This document shows positions 16,422-25,880 of a stretch of 64,000 bases of DNA, piece after piece. The DNA lies in NCBI GenBank assembly GCA_002428265.1, contig DIUR01000030.1:1-64000 (forward strand), read 5' to 3'. The notes under the pieces were generated by a model, which had not been told where the DNA came from, searched no databases, and saw only the letters and a program-made list of their open reading frames with translations. Numbering within the stretch: position 1 is the stretch's first letter; every line of letters starts with the position of its first letter. The position numbers were made by a program, and so were the translations under genes. Source of the DNA: Bacteriovoracaceae bacterium UBA6153 (GTDB taxonomy: Bacteria; Bdellovibrionota; Bacteriovoracia; Bacteriovoracales; Bacteriovoracaceae).

Positions 16422-18218
16422 ATGAAAAATATTTTATTGATTACAGGAATGCTCTTTAGTGTGCAATTGTTTGCAGCTGATCCACCAGTTTCTGCAGAAA
16501 AAAGTGAAGCGGTCTGTAAAGAAGAAGCTAAGTCTAAATATGCTCTAAAGGCCTCACCTGTAAGTGAACAAGGTCAAGGTGGCCAATACCCAGGAACAAA
16601 CTCATTTAGGAATTGTGAAAAACTCTCACGTGGATGGATTCGTCAAATTTACGGAAAAAATGGAAGCAGACGCGATGACTTTAAATGGGCACCCTATATA
16701 GATTACGCTTGTGCAGAAGCAGGAAAATGTCCAGGCTCTAAAGATTATGAGGATTGTAGGAAATTGGAAGAAAAAAAGGCCATTGCTTGTGAATCAGTTC
16801 TTCACGCCATGAGTTTTTACGATAGAGATTGGAGTGATCAGGAAATGATTACGGAACAATCTGGTAAGGCCGCAGCTCCAGCAGCTGGTGGACAACAGCA
16901 ACAACAAGCTGGTGCAGCTTCCGTTGCAGCATCAACATCTTCAATTAAATGTCAGTCTGCAGGGATTGAAACGGTAGACTTTATTCCATGTAGAAAATTT
17001 CAAGTTCAACTTGAACTCATCGATGCTGTTCAAGGTATTGCTTACGGAACTCAACAAATTGTTTATCAAGAAAAAATATCAGACGCTCAGTCTAAATATG
17101 TAAATGAAGAAAACACTGCGACAGGTGCTCTAAAGGCCACTCGTGATTCATTAAAAATGCAACAAGACATGTATCAACAAAGAACGGCCGTTGATGCAAC
17201 AAAGCTTGCTTATCTAGTAAGTGTCTATAACGAAGTTCCTAAAAGTGATGAAGTCCTTGCAAAATGTGAAAGGCTGACTTCAAAAGATGGTGATTCAATG
17301 GGCCTACGTGCTCCTATAGAAAAAGAATCATGTAAAGCGGCCGTTCTTGCAGGACGCGGTGGTTTCGCACTTAATATGAACGGTGCTCAAATGGACGCCA
17401 TGAAAGCAAAACTCGTTCAAATCGCAGCACAGGCCGGAAGTAGTATGCTGTTGTCTAGCCTACTTGGAAAACGTGCTAAGGATGTTGATAATGCCATTGC
17501 AAAAATCGACGCCTTCAAACCTCTTGATCCGTACGTTGTCTCTGAAGAAGATGAGGCATCAACTTTTTGTAAACAAAACCCAGGACTCGCTCAGTGTTTA
17601 ACTGGCGGACTTGAGAGAACGTTTGATCAGATCAACGATAACGTCATTACTTTCGGCGACAGTGGCCCTGCGACTAACTACGCTGGGGCAAATGGAAATA
17701 CTGATGGTCTGGGAAGTGGTGAAACATCAACAACTCCTGATGCGACTTCTACAAAACCAATGGGAAGTATTATTTCATCTGCCGTTCAAGACAATTCAAT
17801 TGAAGACTCTAACGCTGCAAAAGTTACAACGACTGGTGCTGGCTCGAAAGGCGGCGGAGGTGGCGGAGGCGGTGGTGGATCAGCTGGTGGCGGTGGTGGT
17901 GGTGCTCCACCAACTCAAGGAGCAGGAAGTGCGCCTGTGAACCTGGCCAAAGCTCCAACCTATGGTGGTGGTTCAGGATCAATTGCTATGATGGGTGGAT
18001 TTGGTATTAACAAACCTAAGTCAGATGCAAAAGTTGAAGACAATCCTTTTGGAAAACTTTTTGGCAAAGATAATAAAGGCCCGGGAGTTGTCAATTTTCG
18101 TGATCCAGCTTCAAATAAAGTTGGTGGAAAAGACGATAACCTATTTGATATGATCACCAATCGTTACAAAAGTGTAAGTGCTGATAAACGACTAATAGAA
18201 TACGAATTGGCAAAATAA
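16422..18218 (+). CDS. Large secreted protein of unknown function with glycine-rich stretch and NRY C-terminus
   Basis: 598 aa from ATG 16422, chosen for GGTGAG just upstream and because a clean signal peptide then follows (MKNILLITGMLFSVQLFAA); the frame is open from 16380. The N-terminal 130 residues have about eight cysteines. A Gln/Ala linker (GGQQQQQAG) separates them from a helical region about 185-330. A low-complexity run of glycines lies near residues 475-500. It ends in NLFDMITNRYKSVSADKRL, matching the C-terminus of the 14548-15792 product. The architecture suggests an envelope-associated structural protein. A stem-loop lies 47 bp after the stop. Confidence 0.78.
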   Translation: MKNILLITGMLFSVQLFAADPPVSAEKSEAVCKEEAKSKYALKASPVSEQGQGGQYPGTNSFRNCEKLSRGWIRQIYGKNGSRRDDFKWAPYIDYACAEAGKCPGSKDYEDCRKLEEKKAIACESVLHAMSFYDRDWSDQEMITEQSGKAAAPAAGGQQQQQAGAASVAASTSSIKCQSAGIETVDFIPCRKFQVQLELIDAVQGIAYGTQQIVYQEKISDAQSKYVNEENTATGALKATRDSLKMQQDMYQQRTAVDATKLAYLVSVYNEVPKSDEVLAKCERLTSKDGDSMGLRAPIEKESCKAAVLAGRGGFALNMNGAQMDAMKAKLVQIAAQAGSSMLLSSLLGKRAKDVDNAIAKIDAFKPLDPYVVSEEDEASTFCKQNPGLAQCLTGGLERTFDQINDNVITFGDSGPATNYAGANGNTDGLGSGETSTTPDATSTKPMGSIISSAVQDNSIEDSNAAKVTTTGAGSKGGGGGGGGGGSAGGGGGGAPPTQGAGSAPVNLAKAPTYGGGSGSIAMMGGFGINKPKSDAKVEDNPFGKLFGKDNKGPGVVNFRDPASNKVGGKDDNLFDMITNRYKSVSADKRLIEYELAK

Positions 18219-18265
18219 AAGTTCTTAACTGTAAGAGAATAATAGGTCAGATCGCTGTCATTTTG

Positions 18266-18289
18266 GCCCTATAGTAGAAATTATAGGGC
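18266..18289 (+). other. Stem-loop after the large secreted protein gene
   Basis: Perfect 8-bp arms GCCCTATA (18266-18273) and TATAGGGC (18282-18289), loop 8 nt, no T-run on either strand. Possibly an mRNA 3' end structure. The rest of the 200-bp gap holds only A/T-rich sequence and a Shine-Dalgarno AAGGAAG before 18419. Confidence 0.5.
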
Positions 18290-18418
18290 AAGATCCATCA
18301 TTTCACAGAAAATCATTGTAAAAGAAAATCCAGATGACTTAAAATAATATCAAGACTGAGTTGCTCAAGATGAGCTCCTCGTTTTTTATTTTCATCACCC
18401 GCTATCAAGGAAGATTGC

Positions 18419-19489
18419 ATGGAAGCTACGAATACCCTACTGCTCGCAGAGTTTTTTACGGCCACTGGATACATGGACCGCCTGTTATTTGCGTTCACAG
18501 AACTTGAAAGACTTCACTACGGGCCACGTGGAAAAAACCAAATTCAAAAGCTTCTAAACGATGCAAGTGTCTTCTTCACAAAAGAGTTTAAAGAGTTCGA
18601 TATGACGGCAACTGATGTTGAATGGTCACAGTTTAAAACTCAACTTCGTGCTTACCACTCAACAATCGAAGCTTTTATCAAAATGCCATTCACCAGTGCG
18701 CGAAAAGAAAAGATGGTTATCAACTACATCAATCTTCTTTATCGCAATGCTTTTGAAATTCACAATTTTGTTATTGAAACAACTGACCTGGAAATTCAAT
18801 TCCCAAGACTAGGCTTGATTCAAGAAGAAACAATTCCTTCTATTACTCAAGCAGAAGAAGCATCTCGCGCTCCTCTATTTTTTCTTGATGAAGCCAAACT
18901 TCATTCATATAGCGAAGAAAATACTAAAAAGAACTCGCCTCTAGTTTTCTTAGAGATGAGACGTGAAGAAAAATATGATTATTATCTTCATAAGGGCCAT
19001 TACTTCATCGCTCAAAAAAACTTTGATGAAGCAAAAGCAAATTTTTACAAGGCAAGAAACTATAAAGAAACAGCTGAAGTCTTAACTCTTCTAGCGTGGA
19101 CATATTCTTTAATGGAAGACAGAATCACAGCAAAGTCATACTGCTTAAAGGCCGTTCAACTTGATTCTCAATACGGCCCGGCCTACAACGACTTCGGAAA
19201 CTACATTCTTTTTGAAGGCCAGGTAAAAGAAAGTATCCGCTGGTTTGAGCTTGCTAAGCGCGCTCACAATTATCAAAACCGCGAGTACCCTTATATCAAT
19301 GCTGGTAGAGCTTACGTTCTTTTAAAAGACTTTGATCAGGCCTTGACAGAGTTCTCTCTGGCATTAACAATTGCACCACACCATCATGAACTTCATGAAA
19401 CGGTGGCCAAGTTGAAAATTAGCTTGGAAAAAAGCCAACCACATTTTACTGCTGAAACGGTTATAACGAATCAGCCTTTTAATTCATAA
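18419..19489 (+). CDS. TPR-repeat protein
   Basis: 356 aa, no signal peptide, so probably cytoplasmic. The N-terminal half (1-170) is helical and unassigned. From about 195 on there are at least three tetratricopeptide repeats, visible as KGHYFIAQKNFDEAKANFYKA, LLAWTYSLMEDRITAKSYCLKA, the DFGNYILFEGQVKESIRWFELA repeat and NAGRAYVLLKDFDQALTEFSLA. TPRs mediate protein-protein contacts; the partner is unknown. It has a good ribosome-binding site (AAGGAAGATTGC-ATG) and lies 9 bp before the NIF3 gene, so the two are probably co-transcribed. Confidence 0.85.
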   Translation: MEATNTLLLAEFFTATGYMDRLLFAFTELERLHYGPRGKNQIQKLLNDASVFFTKEFKEFDMTATDVEWSQFKTQLRAYHSTIEAFIKMPFTSARKEKMVINYINLLYRNAFEIHNFVIETTDLEIQFPRLGLIQEETIPSITQAEEASRAPLFFLDEAKLHSYSEENTKKNSPLVFLEMRREEKYDYYLHKGHYFIAQKNFDEAKANFYKARNYKETAEVLTLLAWTYSLMEDRITAKSYCLKAVQLDSQYGPAYNDFGNYILFEGQVKESIRWFELAKRAHNYQNREYPYINAGRAYVLLKDFDQALTEFSLALTIAPHHHELHETVAKLKISLEKSQPHFTAETVITNQPFNS

Positions 19490-19498
19490 CGGATAGAC

Positions 19499-20263
19499 AT
19501 GAACACCATAGAGCTCGATGATTTTTTAAAAAAACTTTTAAAACCCGAGCTCTTTGATGACTACTGTCCTAATGGTTTGCAGATTGAAGGTACCAAGGAA
19601 ATTAAGAAAGTTCTCTTCGCTGTCTCTGCAACTAGAGAGTCTGCCGAACATGCACAAAAAATAAAAGCTCAGGCCCTCATTGTTCATCATGGCCTCTTCT
19701 GGAAATTCCATGGAACCAAACCCCTGACTGGAGCTTTTTATCATAGAGTCGCTCCACTGATAAAATCTGATATTAATTTATTTGGTTATCACCTGCCTCT
19801 TGATGCCCATGAGGAAGTCGGAAATGCTGCTCAGATCGCGCGATTACTCGAGATGGCCGATCTTAGTCCGTTTGGAAATTATAAGGGTGCATTCACTGGT
19901 ATTATGGGGTCACTGCCTAAATCGATGGATGGTACTGAGCTAAAAAAACTCATTGAAACAAAACTCAATCATACTGTCCTCTACTCTAATCCACTTGAAA
20001 AAAAATCTGTTCAAAAAATTGGAATTATTACAGGCGGAGCAAACTCACAGTGGAGAGAGGCCCATAAGCTTGGCCTGGATGCCTATATTACAGGAGAAAT
20101 GAGTGAGCACGACTACCATGAATCCAGAGAGTCTGGCATTCATATGTACGCCGGAGGACACCATGCGACTGAAAAATTTGGAATCCAGTCGCTGATGAAA
20201 AAAGTCTCGGAAAATTTTCCAGAACTAGAATGCTTATTTATAGATTCTGAAAATCCTGCTTAA
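19499..20263 (+). CDS. NIF3-like dinuclear-metal protein (YbgI/GTP cyclohydrolase 1 type 2 family)
   Basis: 254 aa, the short form of the family. Metal ligands are visible in order: the VHHGLFW pair of histidines, the HLPLDAH segment, and the C-terminal YAGGHHATEKFGIQSL. Crystal structures of relatives show hexameric toroids with a two-metal site; the physiological reaction is not settled. It lies directly downstream of the TPR gene and overlaps the convergent DUF4442 gene by 4 bp at the 3' ends. Confidence 0.93.
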   Translation: MNTIELDDFLKKLLKPELFDDYCPNGLQIEGTKEIKKVLFAVSATRESAEHAQKIKAQALIVHHGLFWKFHGTKPLTGAFYHRVAPLIKSDINLFGYHLPLDAHEEVGNAAQIARLLEMADLSPFGNYKGAFTGIMGSLPKSMDGTELKKLIETKLNHTVLYSNPLEKKSVQKIGIITGGANSQWREAHKLGLDAYITGEMSEHDYHESRESGIHMYAGGHHATEKFGIQSLMKKVSENFPELECLFIDSENPA

Positions 20264-20760
20264 GACTTAACCTTTAGTGAGAGTGTAAGAACAAATTTTG
20301 CCACCACTTCATTAGGGTTAATACTAGGAACAACAGCATTGATTTCCACCGGAAAATTCATTCTTTCCCCGCTTTTGATCACTTCAGCTACAAATTTTTT
20401 AATTTCTTTAATCTGAGTCACTTTAAAGTGAACATCACCTTCAGCTCTCTTTAAAAAATCGGCCTGAAAATCTTTAAACGATAAGGCCACTCTTTTTCCT
20501 GATGCCGTGATTTCGTTCATAGCAACTAGACCACCAGCGATGTCAGCTCCCGTGCAAAGAACTCCAAAATACATAGACTTTAAATGGTTTTTTGTACGGC
20601 GATTAAGTGGGATTTTAATCACACACTCTTCGTCGTTCATCGTGACAACACTTGGAGACACCCAAAAAATAAGGGGTACTTTCATGAAACCAAATAAACG
20701 GACAAACATTGTGTCTTGGTATTTCTTTGGAACATTTTTTTTAAGTAGTTGCTCTAACAT
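20260..20760 (-). CDS. DUF4442 hot-dog fold protein (PaaI-like thioesterase)
   Basis: 166 aa. The central pattern (VVTMNDEECVIKIPLNRRTKNHLKSMYFGVLCTGADIAGG) matches the DUF4442 branch of hot-dog thioesterases. It probably hydrolyses or binds acyl-CoA; the substrate is unknown. It begins 1 bp after the proC stop and is the last gene of the putA-proC-DUF4442 unit. Confidence 0.75.
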   Translation of the reverse strand: MLEQLLKKNVPKKYQDTMFVRLFGFMKVPLIFWVSPSVVTMNDEECVIKIPLNRRTKNHLKSMYFGVLCTGADIAGGLVAMNEITASGKRVALSFKDFQADFLKRAEGDVHFKVTQIKEIKKFVAEVIKSGERMNFPVEINAVVPSINPNEVVAKFVLTLSLKVKS

Positions 20761-20761
20761 T

Positions 20762-21547
20762 TTAAATTCCTTTCTTTAATTCTAATGTACGCTTATGGGC
20801 CGCTGTAAAAGCTCCTCCCAAAATATTATCAAGGTCGTTTTTTTCAAGTATTTGAAGAGCTTCATACGTCACTCCCTTTTTAGAAGTCACCTGCTCTCTT
20901 AGTGTTTCAAATGTAACACCACTACTGATGGAGTTCTCCAGTAGTTTAGCACTTCCTAAAAAAGTTTGTGCGATAATCTCTTTTGCCTGAGGGTTTCCAC
21001 CACTCATAGCATTTAAGTGCTTTTCAAAAATTCTCGCAAACTCGAAAATAAGGGCCGGGCCAGAGCCACTAAAAGCAGTAATGGCATCTAACTCTTTTTC
21101 TGAAGACATGATAAATAATTTTCCCAATGACTCCAAAAGTCCTGTCATCTCGCTTGCCTCAAATGGAGAATAAAATAAATTGGCCCCCATTCCTAACTGA
21201 GAAGGAGTATTGGGCATGAGTCTCGCAACTTTTGAGATTTTAAATTTCTTTTCAAGCGTATCAATGCCTGTGCCAGCAAGAACTGAAAGAATTTTTGCAG
21301 ATTCATTAAATTGAAAGCTGAACTCATTCAAACTTTGAGGCTTAAACGCCAAAACATACCAATCAAGATCTGTTGGCATTTCATTAACGTTTTCAATAAA
21401 GTGCCCGCCAGTTTTAATAGCAAGCTCTTGCGCTTTTGTTTTTGAAGGCGTGTAGAAATACTGCTCAATAAGCTGAGACTTTGAATTTTTAAATCCGAAG
21501 GCCAGGGCCTGCCCCATATTTCCACAACCAAAAAAACCTATGCGCAT
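20762..21547 (-). CDS. proC: Pyrroline-5-carboxylate reductase
   Basis: 261 aa. An N-terminal NADPH-binding Rossmann fold (RIGFFGCGNMGQAL, ARLMPNTPSQLGMG) precedes the dimerisation domain with the AFSGSGPAL motif. It reduces P5C to proline. The usual VTSPGGTT-like signature is degenerate here (VTSKKGVTYEAL). It sits 11 bp after putA, which runs the opposite chemistry (proline to P5C to glutamate). Co-transcription of both could create a proline/P5C cycle or reflect salvage of P5C released by PutA. Confidence 0.9.
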   Translation of the reverse strand: MRIGFFGCGNMGQALAFGFKNSKSQLIEQYFYTPSKTKAQELAIKTGGHFIENVNEMPTDLDWYVLAFKPQSLNEFSFQFNESAKILSVLAGTGIDTLEKKFKISKVARLMPNTPSQLGMGANLFYSPFEASEMTGLLESLGKLFIMSSEKELDAITAFSGSGPALIFEFARIFEKHLNAMSGGNPQAKEIIAQTFLGSAKLLENSISSGVTFETLREQVTSKKGVTYEALQILEKNDLDNILGGAFTAAHKRTLELKKGI

Positions 21548-21558
21548 AAAAATAATCC

Positions 21559-24500
21559 TTAGATTTCAAGATCCAGTGGAGCACCATGCCTCATTGTATT
21601 GACTGCAAGAGACCTAACCCAGACGTAGTTTAATGTCTGGTGATAAAAGTCTGTTTCTTTTAAATGATCATTAACCGTTAAAATTAATTTCATTCTCTGG
21701 TCATTTTTAGCATCATCTAAGAAGTCTCCAACGTGAGCAGAAAACTCTTCCATCAATCCATCATAAATAATGGCCGAAAGCATCGGGTTGTTGATGATAT
21801 TTTTTAGTTCATCCGTTTTTGTGAAATACACTTCAATATTTTCTTTCGAAAATCCTGCACTAAACATCAGGTCTCTCATACTCATCCACCATTGGAATGA
21901 TCTGTTGTTACGGCATGCAATCGTTAAACCTGTTCCCGCTGCTAGAGTTGAAAATACCTGAATAAGTGTTTTCAATTGAGGTCTGTCAGTTGTCGCCACT
22001 AAAAGGGCATGTTCAGCTGACAATCTGTAGTCATTAAAACTTAATTGTCCTGGGATCACGCGGTTTTTATGCTCTCTTTCAACAAAACCAATAAAGCTTT
22101 TGTTCATCCATTTTTTATAATCGCGAAGGGTTTCTTTATAATTTTTATAGATCCCCTGGTAGTGAGACTCAAATCCTGAAATGAAACTATCAAGGAATTT
22201 ATCCATGCGTTCAAGTCTGGCATGAGGCCCAAGCTTTGATGGTTTTTTCAAGTGCACTGGTGAATCATGCCCCTCTTCAACAGCAAGTCTTGCAACATTG
22301 CTTTCTGAGTTCTGAATATCGCTGATCTGGTGAAGTGATAAAATATAATGTCTTCCACCGGCCTTTGGCCCTGTTCCAGAGAGTTTAAATCCACCGAATG
22401 GTTCGATAGCAACTCTCGCACCAGTGATAGTACGATTGATATAGATATTCCCACTTTCCATTTTTGTTAAAAGATAGTCGATATCATTTTGTGACTGGCT
22501 GAAAATTCCGCCGGTAAGAGCGTAGTCAGTAGAGTTAAATAAATAGGCCGCTTCATCCAGACTATCGAAACCAACAATGTGAACCACTGGCCCGAAGAGC
22601 TCTTTTTGAGCAAAGCTTTCTTTATTTAAAGCACGAGCATATGGAAGCTCGATGATCGCAGGACCTACACAGTATCCTGGAAGATTTTCGTTCGTTCTAT
22701 CGATAACAACATGACCTCCAAAATTCACGGCTTCATTAGAAGCTTCGCGAACCGCTTGTCTCAAACGTTTTTGGTCTTCTGCCGTAATAACCGGGTTAAC
22801 TGTAGTATCAAACTTATAAGACTCTCCGACTTTTAAATCAGAGCTTGCCGCTTTTAATCTCTCGATTAATTTATCTTTAAGTGAGTTGTGAACAATCACT
22901 CTTGAGCAGGCCGAACATTTTTGTCCTGCGTGGCCGAAAGCCGAGTAAAGAATCCCTGAGACTGTTTCATCGAGTTCAGCATTTTGAGTGACGATAACAG
23001 CGTTTTTACCACCCATTTCAGTAATCGCTTTTACTGGATAAGTTTTTTTCGTCAGCTTATTTTTATAAAGTCTCTTTCTGGCGATACTTCCAATATATGT
23101 TCCAACTGCTTTTGAACCAGTGAAGACAATCGTCGATGTTCTTGAATCTTTTACTAAATAATCCCCAACAGTCTCTCCTTCTCCTGGAAGGTGAATCAGA
23201 ACATCTTTAGGAACTCCTGATGCGTGAAGAATATCTACTAATAGCTGAGTGATAAGTGGAGTCTGTTCTGCCGATTTTAAAATAACAGTGTTGCCACAAA
23301 CCAGTGAACTCACGGCCATCCCACAAGGAATCGCTAATGGAAAGTTCCATGGAGAAATAACAACAGTTGGTCCTCTGCTCGTTAAATCAGTCAGGTTTCT
23401 TTGAAGGAAGGCTTCAGTTCTGGCGTAGAAATTAAGGAAGTCGATTGCTTCATCAACGTCAGCAAGCGCTTCACCAACTGATTTACCTGCTTCATAAACA
23501 ATAAGCGCAGAGAGCTCATTTCTTTTTGCCAGCATAAGACTTGCGGCCTTAACCAAAGTTGCTGTTCTAAATGGCCACTTTGAGTTGGCCCATGATCCTT
23601 CGTTATAACTTTTATCAATTGTATCAAGAGCAATACTTGCATCTTCAACATTGGCAAACCTGATACGCCCAACCAAAAGATCTGGATTAGAGCTGGCGTG
23701 AATTTTTACCCAGTCACCATTGATCATCTGTGAATTGTTATAATCAATCCCTAACGAGTGCATTTCAAAATTTGTTAGAGCTTTTTCCATCCACAGTCTT
23801 TCGCTGTCGATATATTGACGAAGTGGAGAGACGTTAAAGAACTCGTCTTCCAGTTTTGATACAGAAGAGTCTCTGACAATTTTTCCTTCTTTGATTTTTG
23901 TCTCGTGAATAGCGTATGGTGACTGAAGAGTTAAATGCTTCTTGTGAGAGCGCATAATGGTAAGAACTCCAACTTGCGATGAGTTCTCCATAATTCTTCT
24001 TACCAGGTAGGCCATTCCAACGAGCAGGCTTCCAACGGGAACGTAGTTTCTTGTTGCCCATCCCATTTTTGCCAGAGCTGTTGAGAGAGCTTCATAAGTC
24101 ATGTGAAGACACTGATGCTCAATTTCTCCAACTTGTGGATACAGAAGCTCTTTTGCTGCTTCAGCAAATCCATGGTCGCTGAAATTGTGAGAAGCAAGAG
24201 CAAGTTTTAAATGCGGGTGAGATTCAAGAATCTTTAAAATAAGTTGTCTAAAGTGGATATCAGTTTCTTCTTTATTTAAAAACTGAGGAGCATCGAAGCT
24301 GTGAGCGTCTCCTTCAACAGTTTCAGCATCCCAATAAGCACCTTTTACCAGACGAACTGGCATAGGAAGTTTTCTCTCGCTAGCAAGAGCGATAATTTCT
24401 TTTAAGTGTTGGTATCCATCTCTTAAGTAGGCCTGGATCACAATCCCCGTTGCCTTATAATCGTGAAGTTCAGTCGTCTCTAGAAGAACACGCTTATAAA

Positions 24501-25725
24501 TTTTAAAGACCACATCGCGGTAGTGGTAGTGTTCAGCATCGATATTAATAAAAACATCTTCCGCCTTAGCGGCAAGAAGAATTTCTTTAAGCCTTGGGGC
24601 CACTAAACTATAAGTGTAGTCAAAAGCATGTGGTTTAAAGTCAGAACATAATGCTGAAACTTTAATTGAAACGTGAGCGCGGTTAATTCCTGCCACATTT
24701 AGCTCACCTCTTTTTACGTGAAGTGAAAATCCTCTCACCAACTTTAGAACTTCTTCTTTGTAATGATCTGCTTCTTTCTCAGAAACAACTAACTCTCCCA
24801 ACTGATCGAGTGTTACGTCTCGTCCTGTATCACTCAAAGCGCGCAGAGACTTATCTGCTTTTTCAATACTCTCTCCTGCAATAAACCTGCGGGCCATGAT
24901 CTTAACGGCCGTTCTCACAACTTTAGCTAGAGGCCATGCCGGAACGATTCGGGCAAGGTAGAAAGCAATTTTTATTCCCAACGTATACGTACGTGGCAAG
25001 GCCCTATCTTGGCCTTTCTTTTTTGCCTTTCTCGCTTTTCTATTGTCTTTAAGAAAGCGCGATAATGCTTCAATAAGGATTCTTTTTACTTCCACCCCTT
25101 TTTTGTCGTGGTCAAGCGATGGTAAAATCGCCAGGAATTTTAAAAGATGGATTCTAAGAAGTGCATACTGAGCAGTCAGCCCTAGACCAAAGTCAGAGAC
25201 ATCTTCAAACAGAGTCGGTCTGTATTCATTTAAAAAGCTAAGAAGCTTTTTAACGATTTGGGCAGATCTCTCTTCGATCGCCTTATACTTAGGGTCTTTT
25301 AAAAGATCAGGAAGACCTTCAACCTTGATGAGTTCTTCAATCACCGTTGGAAAGTTTTTAACTTGCAGGGATGCGGCCATCTCTGCGTGAGCACGCATAT
25401 CTTTAACCTGCGGAATATTTAAATCAAGAATGTCACTTTGTTGAAGAACAAAAAGTTCCTGAGAAAGTTTTGGTGTATAAAACCTGATTTCTTTCCTATC
25501 GAAATAAAATCCGACTAAAAAAGGCACTGACTTAAAAACCATCTGGCTTCTAAAGTTTTGATTGAGATTATTTAGATACGGGCCTAATTCCGCCAGAACA
25601 TCGCTACTTATTTTTTCACCTTTTTCTAAAAAGATTTCAGAGAACTCCTGATAGAAATAGAACGTCCAATCGTGGTGATCGACGCTTTTGATGGTCATGA
25701 GAAAATTCTCGGGTACTAAAGGCAT
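21559..25725 (-). CDS. putA: Bifunctional proline dehydrogenase / L-glutamate-gamma-semialdehyde dehydrogenase
   Basis: 1388 aa; GGGAG upstream supports ATG 25725. The first ~300 residues are a helical region not typical of the enzyme core. The PRODH barrel runs about 340-600, with INIDAEHY (394), VRLVKGAYWD (457), ASHNF (511) and YLVRRIMENS (573). The P5CDH domain runs about 640-1130, with SPWNFPLAIP (791), the FTGSKAVG NAD loop, Glu903 in ITEMGGKN, and catalytic Cys937 in GQKCSAC. The last 250 residues form an extra C-terminal domain as in type B/C PutA. It oxidises proline to glutamate using FAD, NAD and substrate channelling. No N-terminal ribbon-helix-helix DNA-binding domain is visible, so it is not a self-repressor. 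Confidence 0.95.
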   Translation of the reverse strand: MPLVPENFLMTIKSVDHHDWTFYFYQEFSEIFLEKGEKISSDVLAELGPYLNNLNQNFRSQMVFKSVPFLVGFYFDRKEIRFYTPKLSQELFVLQQSDILDLNIPQVKDMRAHAEMAASLQVKNFPTVIEELIKVEGLPDLLKDPKYKAIEERSAQIVKKLLSFLNEYRPTLFEDVSDFGLGLTAQYALLRIHLLKFLAILPSLDHDKKGVEVKRILIEALSRFLKDNRKARKAKKKGQDRALPRTYTLGIKIAFYLARIVPAWPLAKVVRTAVKIMARRFIAGESIEKADKSLRALSDTGRDVTLDQLGELVVSEKEADHYKEEVLKLVRGFSLHVKRGELNVAGINRAHVSIKVSALCSDFKPHAFDYTYSLVAPRLKEILLAAKAEDVFINIDAEHYHYRDVVFKIYKRVLLETTELHDYKATGIVIQAYLRDGYQHLKEIIALASERKLPMPVRLVKGAYWDAETVEGDAHSFDAPQFLNKEETDIHFRQLILKILESHPHLKLALASHNFSDHGFAEAAKELLYPQVGEIEHQCLHMTYEALSTALAKMGWATRNYVPVGSLLVGMAYLVRRIMENSSQVGVLTIMRSHKKHLTLQSPYAIHETKIKEGKIVRDSSVSKLEDEFFNVSPLRQYIDSERLWMEKALTNFEMHSLGIDYNNSQMINGDWVKIHASSNPDLLVGRIRFANVEDASIALDTIDKSYNEGSWANSKWPFRTATLVKAASLMLAKRNELSALIVYEAGKSVGEALADVDEAIDFLNFYARTEAFLQRNLTDLTSRGPTVVISPWNFPLAIPCGMAVSSLVCGNTVILKSAEQTPLITQLLVDILHASGVPKDVLIHLPGEGETVGDYLVKDSRTSTIVFTGSKAVGTYIGSIARKRLYKNKLTKKTYPVKAITEMGGKNAVIVTQNAELDETVSGILYSAFGHAGQKCSACSRVIVHNSLKDKLIERLKAASSDLKVGESYKFDTTVNPVITAEDQKRLRQAVREASNEAVNFGGHVVIDRTNENLPGYCVGPAIIELPYARALNKESFAQKELFGPVVHIVGFDSLDEAAYLFNSTDYALTGGIFSQSQNDIDYLLTKMESGNIYINRTITGARVAIEPFGGFKLSGTGPKAGGRHYILSLHQISDIQNSESNVARLAVEEGHDSPVHLKKPSKLGPHARLERMDKFLDSFISGFESHYQGIYKNYKETLRDYKKWMNKSFIGFVEREHKNRVIPGQLSFNDYRLSAEHALLVATTDRPQLKTLIQVFSTLAAGTGLTIACRNNRSFQWWMSMRDLMFSAGFSKENIEVYFTKTDELKNIINNPMLSAIIYDGLMEEFSAHVGDFLDDAKNDQRMKLILTVNDHLKETDFYHQTLNYVWVRSLAVNTMRHGAPLDLEI

Positions 25726-25845
25726 AAACAGACTCCCAAAACTCCCTAAGCTCCTTAAAGAGATGAAAATTTTAAAATTAAAGTGTCCACAAAGTTATCC
25801 CAAAAGCCTCGATTCGACTATAGTTAACCTGACTCTTTTTGGAGT

Positions 25846-25874
25846 TTGACTAATAGCATTTCGCTACCTAAAAT
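25846..25874 (+). promoter_or_regulatory. Sigma-70 promoter, possibly giving a leaderless mRNA
   Basis: TTGACT (25846-25851), 17 bp, TAAAAT (25869-25874). The expected start is about 25881, which is the ATG of the next gene. No Shine-Dalgarno sequence precedes that ATG. Confidence 0.5.
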
Positions 25875-25880
25875 TTAGTT

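Noticed and set aside
18266..18289. Intrinsic terminator
   Set aside because: Good stem but no T-run on either strand, so listed only as a stem-loop.
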